The position numbers and the translations under genes are program-made. The notes under the pieces were generated by a model, which was not told where the DNA came from, ran no database searches, and saw only the letters and a list, made by a program, of their open reading frames with translations. A stretch of 64,000 nucleotides of DNA. Source: Hymenobacter cellulosilyticus. GTDB taxonomy: Bacteria; Bacteroidota; Bacteroidia; Cytophagales; Hymenobacteraceae. Below are positions 25,745 to 35,275 of the stretch, piece by piece (positions within the stretch are counted from its first letter, which is position 1; each line of letters opens with the position of its first letter). Where the stretch lies: assembly GCF_022919215.1 (NCBI RefSeq), contig NZ_CP095046.1, forward strand, positions 1,788,501-1,852,500, read 5' to 3'.

Positions 25745-28687
25745 TTATTCCTTGACGATACGGCGGGTATCAAGACCACCCTGCGTTTTGGCCTGCAGAA
25801 TGTAGATACCAGCAGGCAGCTGAGTCAGGTCCAGGGCCTGCTTTTGCGTGGCGGCGGGCACCGTGGCCGAGTACACTACTTGGCCCAGCGAGTTGAGCAC
25901 GCTCAGGCTTACTGCTTTGGTGTATCCCGTCAGTTCTACCGTAAGCTGACCGTCGTGGGTGGGGTTGGGGTACACGCTCAGGCTGGAGCCAGCCAGGGGC
26001 TTGACGCTGGAGGTGACCACCAGGGCCAGGGAAGGGGCCGAGGCACAGCCACCATTGGTCGTAACCACCGTGTAAGAGCCGTACTGCGCGGCCGAGTTGA
26101 CGACGTAAGTCTGGCCCGTAGCGCCGGCAATGGCCACCCCGTTGAGGTACCACTGGTTGCCCGTGGCCGCACTCGAGGTCAGCGTAGTGGTCGGACCGTT
26201 GTACTGCACGCTCACCGTTGGGCGAGCTGGCGTGGCCGTGATGGTGACCGTAGCGGTGGCCGAAGAAGCGGCGCAGCTGCCCGAGGCGGCCACGGTGTTG
26301 GTCACGGTGTAAGTGCCGGGCGTGGAGGAAGCCAGGTTGATAACGCCCGTGCTGGCGTTGATGCTCAAGCCCGCAGTGGAGCTGAACGTGCCGGCCGAAG
26401 CACCCGTGGCCAGGGTTGGGGCTACTGTACCCGTGCTACCAGCGCAGTAGGTGCCGGCCGCGTAGCTGAAGTTGGCCGACAGGGCGTTGGTGATGGTTAC
26501 CGTCTGGGTAGCCGAAGAAGGGCAGGTTCCGCCCACGCTATACGTCACGGTGTAGGTGCCTGGCGTAGAAGCGGCCAGGTTGATAGCGCCCGTGCTGGCG
26601 TTGATGCTCAAGCCAGAAGTCGAACTGAAGGTGCCGCCCGCAGTGCCCGTTACGGTAGCTGTCGGATTCGGGCCGCTCTGGCAGAAAGTAGCAGCTGCGT
26701 AGCTAAACGTGGCCGTCGTGGCGGGATTCACCGTCACGGCTACTGCCGCCGAAGTGGCCGAGCAGCCGCCTGACGTACGAATCACTACGGAGTAGTTGCC
26801 GCTGGCGGTGGCCGTGTACGTGTTGCTCGTCGCTCCGGCAATGTCGGCTCCGTTGAGCTGGAACTGGTACGTGGCGCCGGCCGTGGTGGGTGCCGTCAGC
26901 ACTACCGAGCCGCCCTGGCAGAACGTCGTTGGGCCGCCGGCCGTCAGCGTGGCCGTTGGCGTAGCCTGAATGGTAAGCTGGGTGCTGGCCGAAGAGGCGG
27001 CGCAGCTACCGGAGGCGGTCACGGTGTTGGTCACGGTGTAGGTACCCGGCGTGCTGCTGCTCAGCGTAACTGCGCCCGTCGCGGCGTTCAGGGTCAGACC
27101 GCCGGGAGTAGCCGAGAAGGTGCCGGCAGTAGCGCCGGAAGCAAACACCGGCACGGGGTTGGTAGAGCCCGATACGCAATACGTAGGATTGGCGTACGAG
27201 AAGGTAGCCAGCGGCGCCGAGGTAATCGTGACGGTTTGGGTGCTGCTGGAAGGGCAGGCACCACCCACCCGATACGTCACGGTATAGGTGCCGGGCGTAG
27301 AAGCCGCCAGGTTGATAGCGCCGGTGCTGGCATTCAGGCTCAGGCCCGAAGTCGAACTGAAGGTACCGCCCGTGGTGCCAGTAATGGTCGGCGTCGGGTT
27401 GGTGCCGCTCTGGCAATACGAGGTAGCCGCGTAGCTGAACGTGGCCGTCGAAACCGGGCTGATGGTCACCGTGGAAGTAGCCGTAACGGCCGCGCAAGTA
27501 CCCGAAGCCGCTACCGTGTTGGTCACGGTGTAGGTGCCCGGCGTGCTCGTCACCAGATTGATAGCGCCGGTGCTGGCATTGATGCTCAAACCCGCAGTGG
27601 AACTGAACGTGCCTGAGGTAGCCCCGGCCGCTACAGTAGGCACGGGAGTGGCGCCGTCGCCCTGGCAGTAGGTAGAATTGGCGTAGGCAAACGTTGCGGT
27701 AGGAGCAGCCGTGACGGTAACCGTAGCCGTGCTGGAGCAGTTGGCGCTGGTGGCATACGTCACGGTGTAGGTGCCGGGCGTGCTGGCCGCCAGGTTGATA
27801 ACCCCGGTGCTGGCGTTGATGCTCAAACCCGAAGTCGAGCTGAACGTGCCGCCCGTAGTGCCGCTGATGGTAGGCGTCGGGTTGGTGCCGTTGGTGCAGA
27901 AGCTGGCCGCAGAGTAGGTAAAGGCCGCGTTGCAGTTGGAGCTGGTGCTGGCCTGGCCGGCCACGCGCACGTCGCGCAGCAGGGCGTAGCGCCCGGAGGA
28001 AGAGCTGCCGCTGGCATAATACAACCGAATAGTGAGCGTCTGGCCGCCGGTGATGGTGACGCCGCTGGCCGAAGCCAAAGCCACACGATAGTTTTGGTTA
28101 GGGCCCGTGTTCTGGTTGCGCAGGAAAATGGGGTCGGCGAAGGTGCCCGTGCCGGTTCCCGGAGTGGTCGTACGGGTCGTCAGCGGACCAATGGGGCCGG
28201 TGCCGCCGCCGGCTACTTCCATGGAGTCGCTTCTGAAGCCCGTCTTGGAGTAAGCCACGGCCAGCTTCAGGTTGCTGGCTGTGTTATTAAATGCCGACCA
28301 GAATACCAGAGAGTCGGCCCGTACCGTGGCGTTGGCCGCCGCCGTCACGGTAAACTGCACGTAGTATATACGGTTGAGGTTGCTGCCCGGCAGGGGCACA
28401 AACGAACCGTCGCCGCTGGGCGAGGAGCCGAAGGCGGCGCCGTAAGCCGACGAATATGGCTTAATGGCGGTGCCCAGCGTTACGTCGGAGAGGTAGAAAT
28501 TGCGCAGCGTAGCGCTGCTGGGCAAAATGCCGGTGGCCCGCACGGCGGCGCTATCCTGGCTGTTGACCTTCAGCGGCCACCACTGCAGCCGACCGGTGGT
28601 AGTAGTTTGGGCAAAGCCGAGGTGGGAGCTGGCCAACACCAGCAGCAGCACCCACAGCAGCCGCCAGCCCGTGGGCCGCTGCCGCAT
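25745..28687 (-). CDS. T9SS-secreted repeat adhesin-like protein 2
   Basis: A 980-residue paralogue of the previous gene and intact. The start MRQRPTGWRLLWVLLLVLASSHLGFAQ gives a good signal peptide; an ATG 19 codons upstream is possible. The N-terminal domain (TGRLQWWPLKVNSQDSAAVRATGILPSS) is not shared with protein 1. After it come six GTFSS-type repeats (consensus GTFSSTxGLSxNASTGxINLAxSTPGTYTVT, each about 80 residues with two Cys) and one different Ig-like unit (QFQLNGADIAGATSNTYTATASG). Then comes the NQWYLNGVAIAGATGQTYVV unit and the type IX sorting domain ending GGLDTRRIVKE. The C-terminal units are almost identical in DNA to protein 1. Confidence 0.87.
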   Translation of the reverse strand: MRQRPTGWRLLWVLLLVLASSHLGFAQTTTTGRLQWWPLKVNSQDSAAVRATGILPSSATLRNFYLSDVTLGTAIKPYSSAYGAAFGSSPSGDGSFVPLPGSNLNRIYYVQFTVTAAANATVRADSLVFWSAFNNTASNLKLAVAYSKTGFRSDSMEVAGGGTGPIGPLTTRTTTPGTGTGTFADPIFLRNQNTGPNQNYRVALASASGVTITGGQTLTIRLYYASGSSSSGRYALLRDVRVAGQASTSSNCNAAFTYSAASFCTNGTNPTPTISGTTGGTFSSTSGLSINASTGVINLAASTPGTYTVTYATSANCSSTATVTVTAAPTATFAYANSTYCQGDGATPVPTVAAGATSGTFSSTAGLSINASTGAINLVTSTPGTYTVTNTVAASGTCAAVTATSTVTISPVSTATFSYAATSYCQSGTNPTPTITGTTGGTFSSTSGLSLNASTGAINLAASTPGTYTVTYRVGGACPSSSTQTVTITSAPLATFSYANPTYCVSGSTNPVPVFASGATAGTFSATPGGLTLNAATGAVTLSSSTPGTYTVTNTVTASGSCAASSASTQLTIQATPTATLTAGGPTTFCQGGSVVLTAPTTAGATYQFQLNGADIAGATSNTYTATASGNYSVVIRTSGGCSATSAAVAVTVNPATTATFSYAAATFCQSGPNPTATVTGTAGGTFSSTSGLSINASTGAINLAASTPGTYTVTYSVGGTCPSSATQTVTITNALSANFSYAAGTYCAGSTGTVAPTLATGASAGTFSSTAGLSINASTGVINLASSTPGTYTVTNTVAASGSCAASSATATVTITATPARPTVSVQYNGPTTTLTSSAATGNQWYLNGVAIAGATGQTYVVNSAAQYGSYTVVTTNGGCASAPSLALVVTSSVKPLAGSSLSVYPNPTHDGQLTVELTGYTKAVSLSVLNSLGQVVYSATVPAATQKQALDLTQLPAGIYILQAKTQGGLDTRRIVKE

Positions 28688-28744
28688 AGCAAGGGTACGC
28701 CCATCTGTGCCAGACAGATGGCGGTAAGGTAAGATTGCAGTCAT

Positions 28745-29218
28745 ACAAACTGGAAGTAGGGGTGGGGAATGGAGAAGAATGTGGTGGAAATACAGAAAAA
28801 GTCCTCTTTGCAGCTGCTCAGGTTCAAGTCGGCCGCGTATGCCAGTACGGCAACCAAGAAGAAAGGGTACACCGGCCGCCCGGATTTATGCAATTCCTCT
28901 AAAAAGTGCGTTCAGACTCTTAAAAGCCGGATTTATTCAGGGCCCGGCAGACTTCCGGCTTGCTTTGTTAAAGGGCCTGCTATAGCAAAACCGGTCGAAA
29001 GAAAGCCAGCGGGGAAATCTGTTATATAGTATTTATGCTTTATTAAAGCCAATTTGCTTACGGGCAAGCAACTGCCTGATTTTTAGCAGGCTGTTCAGAC
29101 TGGTTACTCACCGTGTGGTGACGTGCATTCTAACCAGAAAACTCTGCTGTAAACGTCCTAAGGCTGGGCAGGTTCTTGTACTTTTGGAAGACCTTTGCTT
29201 TCTGTCTACTGCTACTAT
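28745..29218. other. Intergenic region (divergent promoters expected)
   Basis: About 470 bases between two divergent genes. TACTTTTG at 29179-29186 fits TAnnTTTG and lies 33 bases before the rightward gene, so it is a plausible promoter although no TTG is properly spaced. No gene is supported; open frames here lack coding character. Confidence 0.45.
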
Positions 29219-30195
29219 ATGCCCCAACGTTTACTTTTTCTGCTTACCTTTTTTCTGGTTACTACTTTCCCGCCGTGGCTAGCGCAGGCCCAGAGTGCCC
29301 GCAAGTCCGCCAAGGATGTTCCCGCCGTCGTGCTGACCCGCAAAGACACGGCCTACGCCGTTCACGAGCTGTTTGTGCAACGCCGCACCGGCGGCGCACT
29401 GCTTAGCACCTTCGGCATTGCCATGACCGGTATCTACACCGTAGCCTGGATTCAAACACCGCCTTCGGGCACGGGCAATACGCTGTTGGCTGCCGGAATA
29501 GTGGGGATGGTGGGCGTACTGCCGGCCTGGCTGGGTATCAACAAGCATCGGCGCTACAACCTGAGCCGGGAGCAAATTGTGCTTACCGATTACGCCAAGA
29601 CTGGTACGCTGGCCAAAAAGTACCGCCGACATCTGCGCGGCATCAGCCGTCCCGTACCCGGCAACAAGACCTGGCCGGCCATCATCGTCGATACCCTGAC
29701 GGCGGGAACTGTTGCTCCGGTCGTCGCCGCTTCGGCCTCCGGCACTTCTCCCGACTCTGCCACTGGCGCTGCTCCGGCCGCCCGGCCAGCTGTTGCGGGC
29801 TATACCATGGCCGATTCGCTGGATGCCGTTGCAGGACTGTTTGCCAGCCGGCGCCTGGGCGGTGAGATTCCGCTGCTGGCTGTGCTGCCCGCCGCCCGCC
29901 TCATGACCGGCAGCAGCGGCAAAGACTACAACATGTATACCGGACAGTTTGAGGATAAATCCGCCTCGGCCGGGCCATAGCGGCGGGTTTGGGGCTGGTC
30001 GTCGGGAGCCTGACGTATATGATTGTGCACAATTCGCCCTACACCAAGGCCAAGCTGGCCGCTATTCGGACTGCCTGCGAGGCCGGAGCTCCTATTCCGG
30101 CCAACGTGCGCGTCCTGCTCAAGCCCCGCCATTTCGAAGCCGGGCGCGAAGAGCGTAACCGGGAGCTCCGCAAAGCTGCCCGCAAGATTCACTAG
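29219..30195 (+). CDS. Exported membrane protein, uncharacterised family A, duplicated domain (frameshifted)
   Basis: A 325-residue protein once one base is restored near 29971-29976 (GGGCC), joining SASAG-PIAAGLGLVVGSLTYM. Signal peptide: MPQRLLFLLTFFLVTTFPPWLAQAQ. It holds two copies of a domain that also occurs singly in three genes nearby. Copy 1 starts KDTAYAVHELFVQRRTGG, has two hydrophobic helices and ends TGTLAKKYRRHLRG. Copy 2 starts ADSLDAVAGLFASRRLGGE and ends AGAPIPANVRVLLKPRHFE. The function is unknown. The repeated pattern D-[ST]-x-x-AV-x-x-LF-x-x-RR-x-GG and G-x-PIP-x-x-x-R-x-x-L-x-P-x-HF defines the family. Confidence 0.7.
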
Positions 30196-30247
30196 TCGCT
30201 CATCCGTAAGGCCAGCTTTAAGCCAGAATTTTCAGTCACATTATTCT

Positions 30248-30283
30248 AAAAAGCCCCGCCGGATTATTCCGACGGGGCTTTTG
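30248..30283. terminator. Intrinsic terminator
   Basis: AAAAGCCCCGCCGGA pairs with TCCGACGGGGCTTTT (one mismatch) across TTAT. It serves the family A gene and probably the convergent lipoprotein gene. Confidence 0.85.
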
Positions 30284-30309
30284 GTATTTGCAACAGCTGT
30301 GGTATACAC

Positions 30310-31305
30310 CTAAAAAGCAGCCTTAGTAATGGCGAAACGGGGCGAAGTGGCCTGGTACGGATACAGCACGTAGGCGTCGCCCGGGGTGCGGCGGGTGATG
30401 GTGGTGGGGCTCACGGCACCGGTAGCAAACTTGCCCGCTTCGGCCGCCGATACCCACGCATTGGTACTCGTCAGGCGGAATACCGTGGTTTGACTACCCG
30501 ATACCAGCAGCAATGTCTGCGGATCGAAGAGCAGCAGCCCGTCGGCACCCACCAGGCTCTGGGTGACAGTTACTTTGGTAAAGCCCGCGGGGTTGCTGAT
30601 GGGTACTTTGAACAAGGACCCGTCATTGGCCTTGGCCACGAGCAGGTAGCCGTCGGGGTGAAATACGATGCCGTTTAGGCCGAAGCCGGTGCCACCGCTG
30701 AACTGGGCGTTTTCCAGAAATACCGAGGCCACGCCCTGGGCGTCCACCTTGTAGATGATGGGCGAAAGGCTGTCCGTAATATAGGCGTTGCCCTGGGCAT
30801 CTACGGCAATATCGTTGGCGAAATGGGGCATGCCGGGCCGCAGGGTACCTAGGTTGATGTAGCTGCTTAGGGCGCCGCTCGTGGTGTTGAAAATTGCCAA
30901 AGCGGCCAGCTGCCGCAGCGTGGCGGGGGTCGAGCGGGCCGTGTTGGCACCGTTGTCGGAGATGGCTACGAGCAGGCGCTGCCGGCCGGCGTCGAGGTTC
31001 AGGCCAATGGTGGAAATCAGGCGGGGTTCGTCGGCAAATACGGCGTAGGTACTGTCGTCCTTCACCGCACCAATCTGGCCCTTGGTGCGGGAGCTGACCA
31101 GAAAACGCTTGCTGGTCTCATCGTACTGAATGCCTTCGGGGTGCAGAGCCGCCTGGGGCACTGTTATCTTAGCCGGGTTGGCCGGGATGGTGTCGGGTTC
31201 ATCATCGTCGGAGCAAGCGGTCAGCAGGGCAGCCAGCAGGGCATAGCGCAGCCCACGAGCGACGTAAAAAAGCTTGGTCTTGGCAGGTAGGGAGAAGTGA
31301 GGCAT
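30310..31305 (-). CDS. SMP-30/gluconolactonase-like beta-propeller lipoprotein
   Basis: A 331-residue lipoprotein with lipobox LLTACS (after a hydrophobic ALLAALLTAC) and an Asp/Glu-rich linker (SDDDEPD). The rest is a six-bladed propeller of the SMP-30/NHL kind, with blades such as HPEGIQYDETSKRFLVSSRTKGQIGAV, ANDIAVDAQGNAYITDSLSPIIYKVD and GLNGIVFHPDGYLLVAKANDGSLFKVPI. The Asn-Asp and Gly-x-Asn patterns fit calcium-binding lactonase propellers, but the substrate is unknown. It is likely held on the periplasmic or outer face of the outer membrane. Confidence 0.82.
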   Translation of the reverse strand: MPHFSLPAKTKLFYVARGLRYALLAALLTACSDDDEPDTIPANPAKITVPQAALHPEGIQYDETSKRFLVSSRTKGQIGAVKDDSTYAVFADEPRLISTIGLNLDAGRQRLLVAISDNGANTARSTPATLRQLAALAIFNTTSGALSSYINLGTLRPGMPHFANDIAVDAQGNAYITDSLSPIIYKVDAQGVASVFLENAQFSGGTGFGLNGIVFHPDGYLLVAKANDGSLFKVPISNPAGFTKVTVTQSLVGADGLLLFDPQTLLLVSGSQTTVFRLTSTNAWVSAAEAGKFATGAVSPTTITRRTPGDAYVLYPYQATSPRFAITKAAF

Positions 31306-31533
31306 AGCAGGTTAGGTAAACGTGAACGGTTTAGTTACCTGGGCATACGGGCTTGAGATAGAAGAGATTAAATAAAATTGCGGTGGCCGGGGCCGATGCT
31401 TGGTGCCAAAGAGCCCGCCAGGCAAACCCAGCGGGCTTCCTGCTCGGCCAGGAATACTTTGAAAAGAGACGACAGAGTATCGTGCTTCAAAAGCTATATT
31501 GCACATTTACTTAGTTTTCACGCTGCTGATTTT

Positions 31534-32025
31534 ATGCTATTACGATTACTGACCAGTGGGTCTTTGTTGCTGTTGCCTTATCTATCGTTGGGCCAGGCTC
31601 CCGTCAATCTGCCGGCCGAAACATTCAAGCAACAACTCCGCAACAAGTACCTGCACAACGATACGGCCCAGGCCATCGTCAACCTTTACAGCAAGCGGCA
31701 GGCGGGCGGCGCCGGCTGGATAGTCGGCGGTGCGTTGTCGGCCGCACGGCTGGCGGTGGGCGGCGGCCGCACTACCACCTCCAACGGCATAGTGGTGGAG
31801 CAGCAAAGTGCCAATATCGGGGCTGTGCTGCTCGTTACCGCTCCTTTTCTGGGCTATGGCCTGGGCAAGATGCTGCACTATAGTAATGCTCATCTTGAGC
31901 AGCAGCTCACGGCCTACGCCGCCGGACAACCCTTGCCACGCAGCCTGCGGCGCAAGCTGAAACCGCGGTTTTTCGACCAGGTTATCATCAACTACAAACC
32001 CGTACCCGTTGCGCCTGCTCCCTAA
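31534..32025 (+). CDS. Exported membrane protein, uncharacterised family A
   Basis: A 163-residue protein of the same family as the gene at 29219. Signal peptide: MLLRLLTSGSLLLLPYLSLGQ. Family pattern: NDTAQAIVNLYSKRQAGGAGW, two hydrophobic stretches (IVGGALSAARLAVGG and IGAVLLVTAPFLGYGLGKML), then AYAAGQPLPRSLRRKLKPRFFDQ. The stop is 4 bases before the start of the next family member, so the two form an operon. The function is unknown. Confidence 0.72.
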   Translation: MLLRLLTSGSLLLLPYLSLGQAPVNLPAETFKQQLRNKYLHNDTAQAIVNLYSKRQAGGAGWIVGGALSAARLAVGGGRTTTSNGIVVEQQSANIGAVLLVTAPFLGYGLGKMLHYSNAHLEQQLTAYAAGQPLPRSLRRKLKPRFFDQVIINYKPVPVAPAP

Positions 32026-32029
32026 GTCT

Positions 32030-32596
32030 ATGCGCTTTTCGCCTTTCTTGCTGTTGCTGGTCCTGTTGGCCTTTGGTCCTGCTGCCTCCGCGCAGTCATC
32101 TGCCACTGCCAGCGCCCCTGCCGCTGCTCCGGATTCGGGAGCCGTACTGCTGTTCAACAACTGGTACCTGCCGCGCTACGCCCCCAAAGCCGCCGAGGCC
32201 GATACCACCGGAGCCTTGCTGAGCCTTTTTCGGAAGCGCCGCTACGCTGGCTGGCTCTATACCATCCCGTTTATAGCGGGTATGACGTTGGCCTTGCCCA
32301 TTTCTACCACCGACGCCTATGGTCAGACAACGGTGGCCGACGAAGCCGTTTCGCCGCCTCTGGGAAGCGCACTAGTGGCCGGCACAATTGTCGGCTTCAT
32401 CCTGCACGCCAGCAAGTTCAACAGGGCCCACCTGGTAGCCGTGGACAAAGCCTACGCCGCCGGCCAGCCCATTCCGGCCAGGTACCGCAGCCAGCTCAAC
32501 GCCAGTCATTTTCAGGAGGCCGCTTACCTGCGGGAAGCCCTGCGCCAGCAGATGGAGCGGGAGCAGCGCCAGCCAGCCGGGACATCCGGCCGGTAA
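32030..32596 (+). CDS. Exported membrane protein, uncharacterised family A
   Basis: A 188-residue protein with signal peptide MRFSPFLLLLVLLAFGPAASAQ. Family pattern: EADTTGALLSLFRKRRYAGWLY, two hydrophobic segments, then KAYAAGQPIPARYRSQLNASHFQ and a charged Gln/Arg-rich tail. Second gene of the operon that starts at 31534. It is followed by a terminator whose 37-bp core recurs word for word after the family A gene at 35276. Confidence 0.72.
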   Translation: MRFSPFLLLLVLLAFGPAASAQSSATASAPAAAPDSGAVLLFNNWYLPRYAPKAAEADTTGALLSLFRKRRYAGWLYTIPFIAGMTLALPISTTDAYGQTTVADEAVSPPLGSALVAGTIVGFILHASKFNRAHLVAVDKAYAAGQPIPARYRSQLNASHFQEAAYLREALRQQMEREQRQPAGTSGR

Positions 32597-32620
32597 CAGC
32601 CTCCAGTATCCAATGCACAC

Positions 32621-32660
32621 AAAAAGCCCCGCCGGCACGCTGCCAGCGGGGCTTGTTGCT
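32621..32660. terminator. Intrinsic terminator, duplicated with 35698-35734
   Basis: AAGCCCCGC / GCGGGGCTT with inner GGCA/TGCC pairs. The 37-base core AAGCCCCGCCGGCACGCTGC... is identical to the hairpin at 35698-35734, a sign of segmental duplication. Confidence 0.85.
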
Positions 32661-32675
32661 GCTATGAATCAGGCG

Positions 32676-32858
32676 CTACCCCTGGCCCAGGTCGCTATCC
32701 TGCTTCTCTTTCTTATCCACCTGCTCCGTCTTAGGATCAGTGTCGATAAACCGCTCTCGCCTCTGATGAATCGGGGCGGCGCCGGTCAGGCCCACGCCGG
32801 CGGCTAGCAGCATGGCTATCAGGCTCAGCAGGCGAAGGGTGCGCTTGAGGCGTTCCAT
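32676..32858 (-). CDS. Small exported protein, uncharacterised family B
   Basis: A 60-residue protein. It has one hydrophobic segment (RLLSLIAMLLAAGVGLTGA) followed by a charged tail with the conserved run GAAPIHQRRERFIDTDPK and TEQVDKKEKQD. A close copy is at 35759-35950 and a degenerate one at 34999-35163. In each case it lies on the minus strand next to a family A gene on the plus strand. The function is unknown; the tail resembles no motif I know. Confidence 0.68.
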   Translation of the reverse strand: MERLKRTLRLLSLIAMLLAAGVGLTGAAPIHQRRERFIDTDPKTEQVDKKEKQDSDLGQG

Positions 32859-32873
32859 AAGGCTAGAAGAATA

Positions 32874-32909
32874 AAAAGCCTTGCCGCTGTGGTGTCGGCA
32901 AGGCTTTTT
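32874..32909. terminator. Intrinsic terminator
   Basis: AAAAAGCCTTGCCG pairs with CGGCAAGGCTTTTT across a 9-base loop. It lies downstream of the small protein gene at 32929-33240 (minus strand) and in the leader region of the family B gene. Confidence 0.85.
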
Positions 32910-32928
32910 GTGAAATAGACGGACTCAG

Positions 32929-33240
32929 TTACGGTTTGCGAAAAATCAGCGTGCTGGTATCGGTGCTACTGAAGGAGCCCTGTAATACATAGCCAGCCGC
33001 CATCAGCTTGTCGAGGACTCCCTGAAGCTGCTCGGCGTTGGTTATCTGCCCCTTTTTGCCCGGGCTTCTTTGCAGCTCCGACATTTCGGTTTTGCCTGTC
33101 CCGTAGGTAACTATCACATTGCCCCATCCGCCCGTTTCGCGGATGCGCACAACAGCGGTGTTGGCAGAGCTAGTTTGCGCTAATGCTGGACTGCCCCAGA
33201 GGCTGAGAGCCAAGCCCGTTAACAGTAAGATCTTCTTCAT
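32929..33240 (-). CDS. Small periplasmic hypothetical protein
   Basis: A 103-residue secreted protein: signal peptide MKKILLLTGLALSLWGSPALAQ, then a compact domain with VVRIRETGGWGNVIVTYGTGKTEMSELQ and LQGVLDKLMAAGYVLQGSFSSTDTSTLIFRKP. The C-terminal part looks like one of the short ferredoxin-like folds often found in secreted Bacteroidota proteins. I do not recognise the family. A stem-loop with 11-bp arms (33273-33313) lies upstream. Confidence 0.7.
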   Translation of the reverse strand: MKKILLLTGLALSLWGSPALAQTSSANTAVVRIRETGGWGNVIVTYGTGKTEMSELQRSPGKKGQITNAEQLQGVLDKLMAAGYVLQGSFSSTDTSTLIFRKP

Positions 33241-33465
33241 AGGAATACAAGTGAATGATGGTGGCCGAAAGGCGCAAAAAGCCCGCCAGTAAAGTAATAA
33301 CAGGCTTTTTGCGGTGGCTTATCAGCGGCAGTTTACAAGCCGGGTAGCGCGAACTTTAGCTCGCGGACCTTTGGTAGTAGTTTGCGTCCGGCGGTTTGGA
33401 ATACTAGCTTTTGCTTGTTTCATCGGCCGCGCCTATTTTGCTTCGGTCAGTTTAACACTTTGGCT

Positions 33466-34901
33466 ATGAGCACACGCCTGTTTCTAATTGTAATTGGGTG
33501 GAGTGCAGGCATGCTGACTGCAGGGCTGGCCCGGGCCCAGGTGAAGGGGCGTGTTGAGGGCGTCTGGAGCGGCTCCGCCATTGTTTTTGGTACTACCACG
33601 CCCGTCATCATCCATTTAGACCCGCTGCGGCGAACAGGTGGCGCCCGGCGTGCCACCCTGGACCTGCCTACGATGGGTATGCACAGCGTGCAGGTTGACT
33701 CGCTCCTGCAGGGGCCCGGCGATGATAGCCTGCGCCTAGTCGTCAGCACTCTGCCGGGAAAGTACGTGGGGCGGTTGTCGGCTGATGCGCGCCAAATCCG
33801 TGGCTTTCTGCTGCTTGCTGGCCAGCGGCTGCCGCTGCAGCTTCAGCCGGGCAGCGCCAGTTGGACGCCCCCGTGCGCCTGCAGGCGCCGCGGCTGCCGT
33901 TGCCCTACCGGGAAACCGTTGTACGCTTTGCCGGCGGCAGCGCCGTAACCCAGCTGGTCGGTACCCTTGCCCTGCCCAAAGGTCGCCGCCCGGTGCCGGC
34001 CGTGGTGCTGGTTTCAGGCTCGGGCCCCCACAACCGCCACGGCGAGCAATTCGGGCACCAACCTTTTCGGGTGCTGGCCGATGACCTGGCCCGCCGAGGT
34101 TTTGCCGTATTGTGCTACGACGAGCGTGGGGTAGGAGCATCGACGGGGCACTTTGCTTCGGCCACGACCACCGATTTTGCCGCGGATGTAGCGGCGGCGG
34201 TTGCGGCCCTGCGGGCCAACAGGCACATCGACGCGCAGCGCATCTTCCTTATGGGCCACAGTCAAGGCTCCCTGGAGGTGGCGCGCGTGGCCGCGCAGGA
34301 TTCTGGAGTGGCCGGTGTGGTCCTGCTCAGCGGGCTGGCCGAACCGCTGGTAGAGGTATACAAAGCCCGCTTGCGGGCCCAGATGGCCCCGCATCTAAAC
34401 AAGGCCGATACGACTGGCCGAGCGGATATCCTTAAAACACAACTAGTATGTGAAGCCGTGCTAAACATCATTGCCGCCTCGCCCAATGAAGCCGCGGCCC
34501 TTGCGGCCTTGCAGCGGCCAATTCCCGCGCAGGGCATCAGCCCGGAGGAGCTGGCTTACTTCGCCCCGACCTACCTGCAACCTACGGTGCAGGATATCTT
34601 GCGGCAGGACCCGCGGCCTGATTTGCGCAAGATCAGGGTGCCCGTACTGGCCGTTACCGGTGCCCTCGACACCGAAGCCCCAGCCACTACCCAGTTCCCG
34701 GCTCTGAAGGCTGCTTTTCCTGCGTCGGGCGGCACCCAGCTCACTACGGTGGTCGTACCCCAGGTTACGCACTTCCTGCAGACTATTCCGGCTGGCACCA
34801 CGCTTTCCCCTTACGACAACCCCGAATCCATTTCACCTGCTGCTTTATCGGCAATTGGCGACTGGCTGACCAAGCAGATCAGGCAGCCGAAAAGCAACTA
34901 G
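33466..34901 (+). CDS. Exported alpha/beta hydrolase (frameshifted)
   Basis: A 478-residue esterase-like hydrolase after restoring one C near 33853-33858 (AGCGCC), which joins QPGSA-QLDAPVRLQAP. It has a signal peptide (MSTRLFLIVIGWSAGMLTAGLARAQ) and an N-terminal domain of about 115 residues typical of Bacteroidota S9-like/BAAT hydrolases. The catalytic domain then has VVLVSGSGPHNRHGE (oxyanion-hole region), FAVLCYDERGVGAST, the nucleophile elbow FLMGHSQGSLEVA, the acid region VPVLAVTGALDTEAPA and the His in VPQVTHFLQT. The substrate is unknown. Confidence 0.85.
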
Positions 34902-34998
34902 CAGCGCCTAGCTCCTGCTGGTGTTTCGACATCAAAATGGCCTATCACCATCAGGACAGCGCGGTGAGGTCTATTGCTTTCATCGTGGCGCTGGTAGT

Positions 34999-35163
34999 CT
35001 ACTCCTGGTCCAGCTCATCCTCCTCCTGCGTCTCCTTTTTATCTACCTGCTCCGTTTTCGGATCAGTATCGATGAACCGTTCCCGCTTCTGGTGAATCGG
35101 GGCAGCGCCGGTGAGGCCCTTGCCGGCTGCGGCCAGCAGCAGGGTACTAGTTCTGGCAGGCAT
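34999..35163 (-). pseudogene. Degenerate copy of small protein family B
   Basis: A 54-codon frame contains the family B core GLTGAAPIHQKRERFIDTDPK and TEQVDKKETQEEDELDQE, but the N-terminal membrane segment of the other copies is missing. The lost segment can be partly followed in another frame upstream (QTIRHILCLPELV, then LLLAAAGKG), beginning at an ATC where the intact copy has ATG. This suggests a frameshift plus loss of the start codon. The other strand is open across this region but has no coding features. Confidence 0.6.
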
Positions 35164-35275
35164 AGAATATGCCTAATGGTTTGGATGAGCAGAGAAGAAG
35201 CTCAAAACTGTTTGGCCTAGCTTACGTGCAGAACAGCTAGGTTTGCCGGTTAGCAACTCTTAGCCAGAAGAAAAC

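Noticed and set aside
28769..29029. Rightward frame starting MEKNVVEIQKKSS upstream of the family A gene
   Set aside because: No similarity or promoter, Lys/Ser-rich in an AT-leaning intergenic region, and an overlapping second frame is just as open.
34921..35220. Rightward frame over the degenerate family B copy
   Set aside because: It is antisense to the recognisable GLTGAAPIHQKRERFIDTDPK core and has no family match.
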